64,000 nt of DNA from an uncultured Lachnospiraceae bacterium (GTDB lineage Bacteria > Bacillota > Clostridia > Lachnospirales > Lachnospiraceae). The stretch is taken from the NCBI GenBank assembly GCA_934401915.1, contig CAKRSV010000005.1:62001-126000 (forward strand), written 5' to 3'. Below, piece by piece: positions 62,066 to 64,000 of the stretch. Made by a program: the position numbers and the translations under genes. How positions within the stretch are numbered: the first letter of the stretch is position 1; each line of letters begins with the position of its first letter. The notes beneath the pieces are model-generated. The model saw nothing but the letters and a program-made list of their open reading frames with translations. It ran no database searches and had not been told where the DNA came from.

Positions 62066-63124
62066 TTAGTTCTCATTCCAGTGCAGAAGCTCTTCCCGCA
62101 AAACAGACAGGAGCTGATCCTCCGGCACTTTCCGGATGATCTCTCCCCGCTTGATGAGAAGTCCCTCTCCTACACCCCCGGCAATGCCGATATCTGCCTC
62201 TCTGGCTTCTCCGGGTCCGTTCACCGCGCAGCCCATGACTGCGACCTTGATGTCTAACGGGATATCCGCCACCATTGCCTCAACCTGGTTCGCCAGCCCG
62301 ATCAGATCGATCCTCGTCCTCCCGCAGGTCGGACAGGACACCACTTCGATGCCGCCCTTCCGCAGCCCGAGCGTGCGCAGGATCAGTTTTGCCGACTTGA
62401 TCTCCTCCACCGGATCGCCTGTCAGCGAGACGCGGATCGTATCTCCGATTCCTTCGTTTAAGATGATCCCGAGTCCGATCGCCGACTTGATGTTTCCGCT
62501 GAGCACTGTGCCGGATTCCGTGATTCCCACATGAAGCGGGTGATCTGTCTTCTGCGCAAGGATCTCATGCGCCTTGACACACATCATCACATCCGACGAC
62601 TTAATGCTGATGACCAGATTGTCATAGCCGAGGTCCTCTATGATCCCGACTTTGTCCAGCGCGCTCTCCACGATTCCCTCTGCGGTGACGCCATGATATT
62701 TTTCTACCAGCTCACGCTCCAGCGATCCGCTGTTCACGCCCACACGGATCGGAATGTTCCGCTCCTTCGCCGCATCTACCACGGCGGCAACCTTTTCCCT
62801 GCTGCCGATATTTCCCGGATTGATACGGATCTTGTCTGCCCCGTTCTCGATCGCAGCGATCGCCATCCTGTAGTCAAAGTGAATATCCGCCACCAGCGGA
62901 ATATGGATCTGCCTGCGGATTTCTCCGATCGCCGCAGCCGCCTCCGCCGTAGGCACCGTGCACCGGATGATCTCGCACCCGGCTTTTTCCAGCCTGAGGA
63001 TCTGCTCCACCGTCGCCTGCACATCTTCTGTTCTTGTATTTGTCATCGACTGGATCAGAATGGGATTTCCCCCTCCGATCACGCGGTCTCCTATTTTCAC
63101 TGTCTTTGTCTTGTCACGATACAT
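62066..63124 (-). CDS. ispG: 4-hydroxy-3-methylbut-2-enyl-diphosphate synthase
   Basis: A 352-aa MEP-pathway enzyme that converts MEcPP to HMBPP. It has GDRVIGGGNPILIQSMTNT, PLVADIHFDYR, KIRINPGNIG, LHVGITESG and the 4Fe-4S cysteines in SCPTCGRT and VMGCAVNGPGEA. The start is ATG 63124 (MYRDKTK), 7 nt after GAGGG; a TTG six codons earlier is possible. It sits directly before polC, as in related Clostridia, but dxr and rseP are not next to it here. Confidence 0.97.
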   Translation of the reverse strand: MYRDKTKTVKIGDRVIGGGNPILIQSMTNTRTEDVQATVEQILRLEKAGCEIIRCTVPTAEAAAAIGEIRRQIHIPLVADIHFDYRMAIAAIENGADKIRINPGNIGSREKVAAVVDAAKERNIPIRVGVNSGSLERELVEKYHGVTAEGIVESALDKVGIIEDLGYDNLVISIKSSDVMMCVKAHEILAQKTDHPLHVGITESGTVLSGNIKSAIGLGIILNEGIGDTIRVSLTGDPVEEIKSAKLILRTLGLRKGGIEVVSCPTCGRTRIDLIGLANQVEAMVADIPLDIKVAVMGCAVNGPGEAREADIGIAGGVGEGLLIKRGEIIRKVPEDQLLSVLREELLHWNEN

Positions 63125-63184
63125 CGTATATCCCTCTTTCAATCAACGCTCCTGCCCTTTTTCTGCAAAAGTCTCTCTGCAAAG

Positions 63185-64000
63185 CTACCGTAATATTATA
63201 CATGAATCCTTATAAAAAGTACACTCCCCCTTTTCCTGTGCAAGCCAGACGCTTTTCTCTATTTTATACAAAAACTTACCTGTTTTGCGTCTTGTTTCTC
63301 TGTTTGTACGCCATCCGTTTTTCCTGCATTTCTCCAGTTCCTCCTGCATTTCCTGCGCTGTCTGGAACCGCTCCTGCACCTGCGTTCTGACCACTTTTTC
63401 CAGAACCTTCTCAAAATTTCTGGAAAGCATCGGATTGTAGCACCGCGCCGGGAGCTTCCCATAAGGCGGCAGCGCCGGATCTGCCCCCGTCACCGCATAG
63501 TAAAGCACCCTGCCAAGCGAATAGAGATCAGAGGCCGGTCCGGGCAGCCCGGATGCACCGTCATCCTCTCCGGAAACCTCCGGCGCCGCATACCCTGCAG
63601 TAGCCCCCATCCGCCCGATCCCGGTGCCGTCATAACTCCGCCTTGCCGCCGCACCCCAGTCGGTCAGCCGCCATTTTCCGCAGCCGTCGAGCATCACATT
63701 GTCCGGCTTCAGATCTCCATATAAGACCATCGGCGTCCTCCCATGGATGTAACGCAGGCACTGTAAAAGCGCCAGCGCCAGCTCTCCAGCCTTCTCCTCG
63801 TCCAACGCGCCGTTTCGCTCCACATACTCTCTGAGACTCCCCCCGCCCAGGTATTCCATGATCAGGCAGCCTTCCTCGCTCACATCGTACAGTGCCGGAA
63901 GCATCGGATGCTGCAGCTCCTTTAAAAGCTGCGCTTCCCTCGCCAGGTTCTGCGCGCTGCCCTCTCTTTTCCGGTAAACCTTGACCGCCACCTGACGCAT
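63185..64000 (-). CDS. Serine/threonine protein kinase (5' end beyond window)
   Basis: At least 271 aa of a Hanks-type kinase. The conserved Lys is in VAVKVYRK, close to the window edge, so the Gly-rich loop and true start lie outside. The catalytic loop is LYGDLKPDN in place of HRDxKPxN, the metal motif is LTDWGAA in place of DFG, and APE is present as YAAPEVS; SDLYSLGRVLYYAVTGA follows. No membrane helix or PASTA repeat appears before the stop. The C-terminal tail of 40 residues is basic. It may act on cell-envelope or regulatory targets; none is evident nearby. Confidence 0.82.
   Translation of the reverse strand: MRQVAVKVYRKREGSAQNLAREAQLLKELQHPMLPALYDVSEEGCLIMEYLGGGSLREYVERNGALDEEKAGELALALLQCLRYIHGRTPMVLYGDLKPDNVMLDGCGKWRLTDWGAAARRSYDGTGIGRMGATAGYAAPEVSGEDDGASGLPGPASDLYSLGRVLYYAVTGADPALPPYGKLPARCYNPMLSRNFEKVLEKVVRTQVQERFQTAQEMQEELEKCRKNGWRTNRETRRKTGKFLYKIEKSVWLAQEKGECTFYKDSCIILR

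Overview
The window reads as the chromosome of a Gram-positive, low-to-mid GC Clostridia, most likely a Lachnospiraceae gut commensal. The support is a PolC-type replicative polymerase next to ispG (MEP isoprenoid pathway), a Firmicutes rimP-nusA-ylxR-ylxQ-infB-rbfA-nrnA-truB-ribF cluster, pyruvate phosphate dikinase, a fused FolB-FolK, a fused chorismate mutase/prephenate dehydratase, and strong GGAGG ribosome-binding sites. The genus cannot be fixed by eye.

Layout. 1-5.2 kb: a cut-off SPL-type radical SAM gene, then a GHKL histidine kinase and LytTR response regulator flanked by two unknown genes that share a conserved upstream element, then a self-controlled TetR regulator. 5.3-13.3 kb: a visibly AT-richer mobile segment with a TnpX-like large serine recombinase, TnpV, and a potassium cargo (TrkH, TrkA, a membrane-anchored protein of unknown function, a KdpD-like sensor lacking the usual N-terminal KdpD domain, KdpE). 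13.4-15.4 kb: a tyrosine integrase and excisionase with no other conjugation genes. 15.4-19.4 kb: pyruvate phosphate dikinase with an unusual repeat tail and a structured leader, then a GDPD-family phosphodiesterase. 19.4-20.2 kb: a structured RNA element between two facing promoters that resembles the RNA part of a type I toxin-antitoxin locus without its toxin.

20.2-30.8 kb: ABC-F ATPase, PHP and HAD phosphatase genes in a tight + operon; opposite them a long minus-strand run with a small acidic protein, Maf, polyphosphate kinase, Ppx/GppA, a DUF815 AAA+ ATPase and PheA. 30.9-31.1 kb holds 72-bp direct repeats and nested palindromes. 31.3-36.4 kb: a DUF5050 membrane protein, the folate genes folBK-folP-folC, a CmpB-like membrane protein and a PH-domain protein. 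36.5-38.7 kb: a nitroreductase and pyrB-pyrI. 38.7-51.6 kb (minus): pnp, rpsO, an SH3-NlpC/P60 hydrolase, then the ribF-to-rimP translation and RNA-maturation operon. 51.7-57.3 kb: a large DUF6020-like membrane protein, an AraC regulator remnant, tRNA-Glu(CTC), a polar amino-acid ABC transporter and a cytidylate-kinase-like protein. 57.4-64 kb: polC, ispG and a cut-off serine/threonine kinase.

The observations most worth following are the duplicated element around the kinase/LytTR pair, the transposon-borne K+ uptake and sensing module, the dikinase's 11-residue-repeat tail, and the structured RNA with facing promoters. Functions are assigned from protein motifs read by eye; no database search was run.
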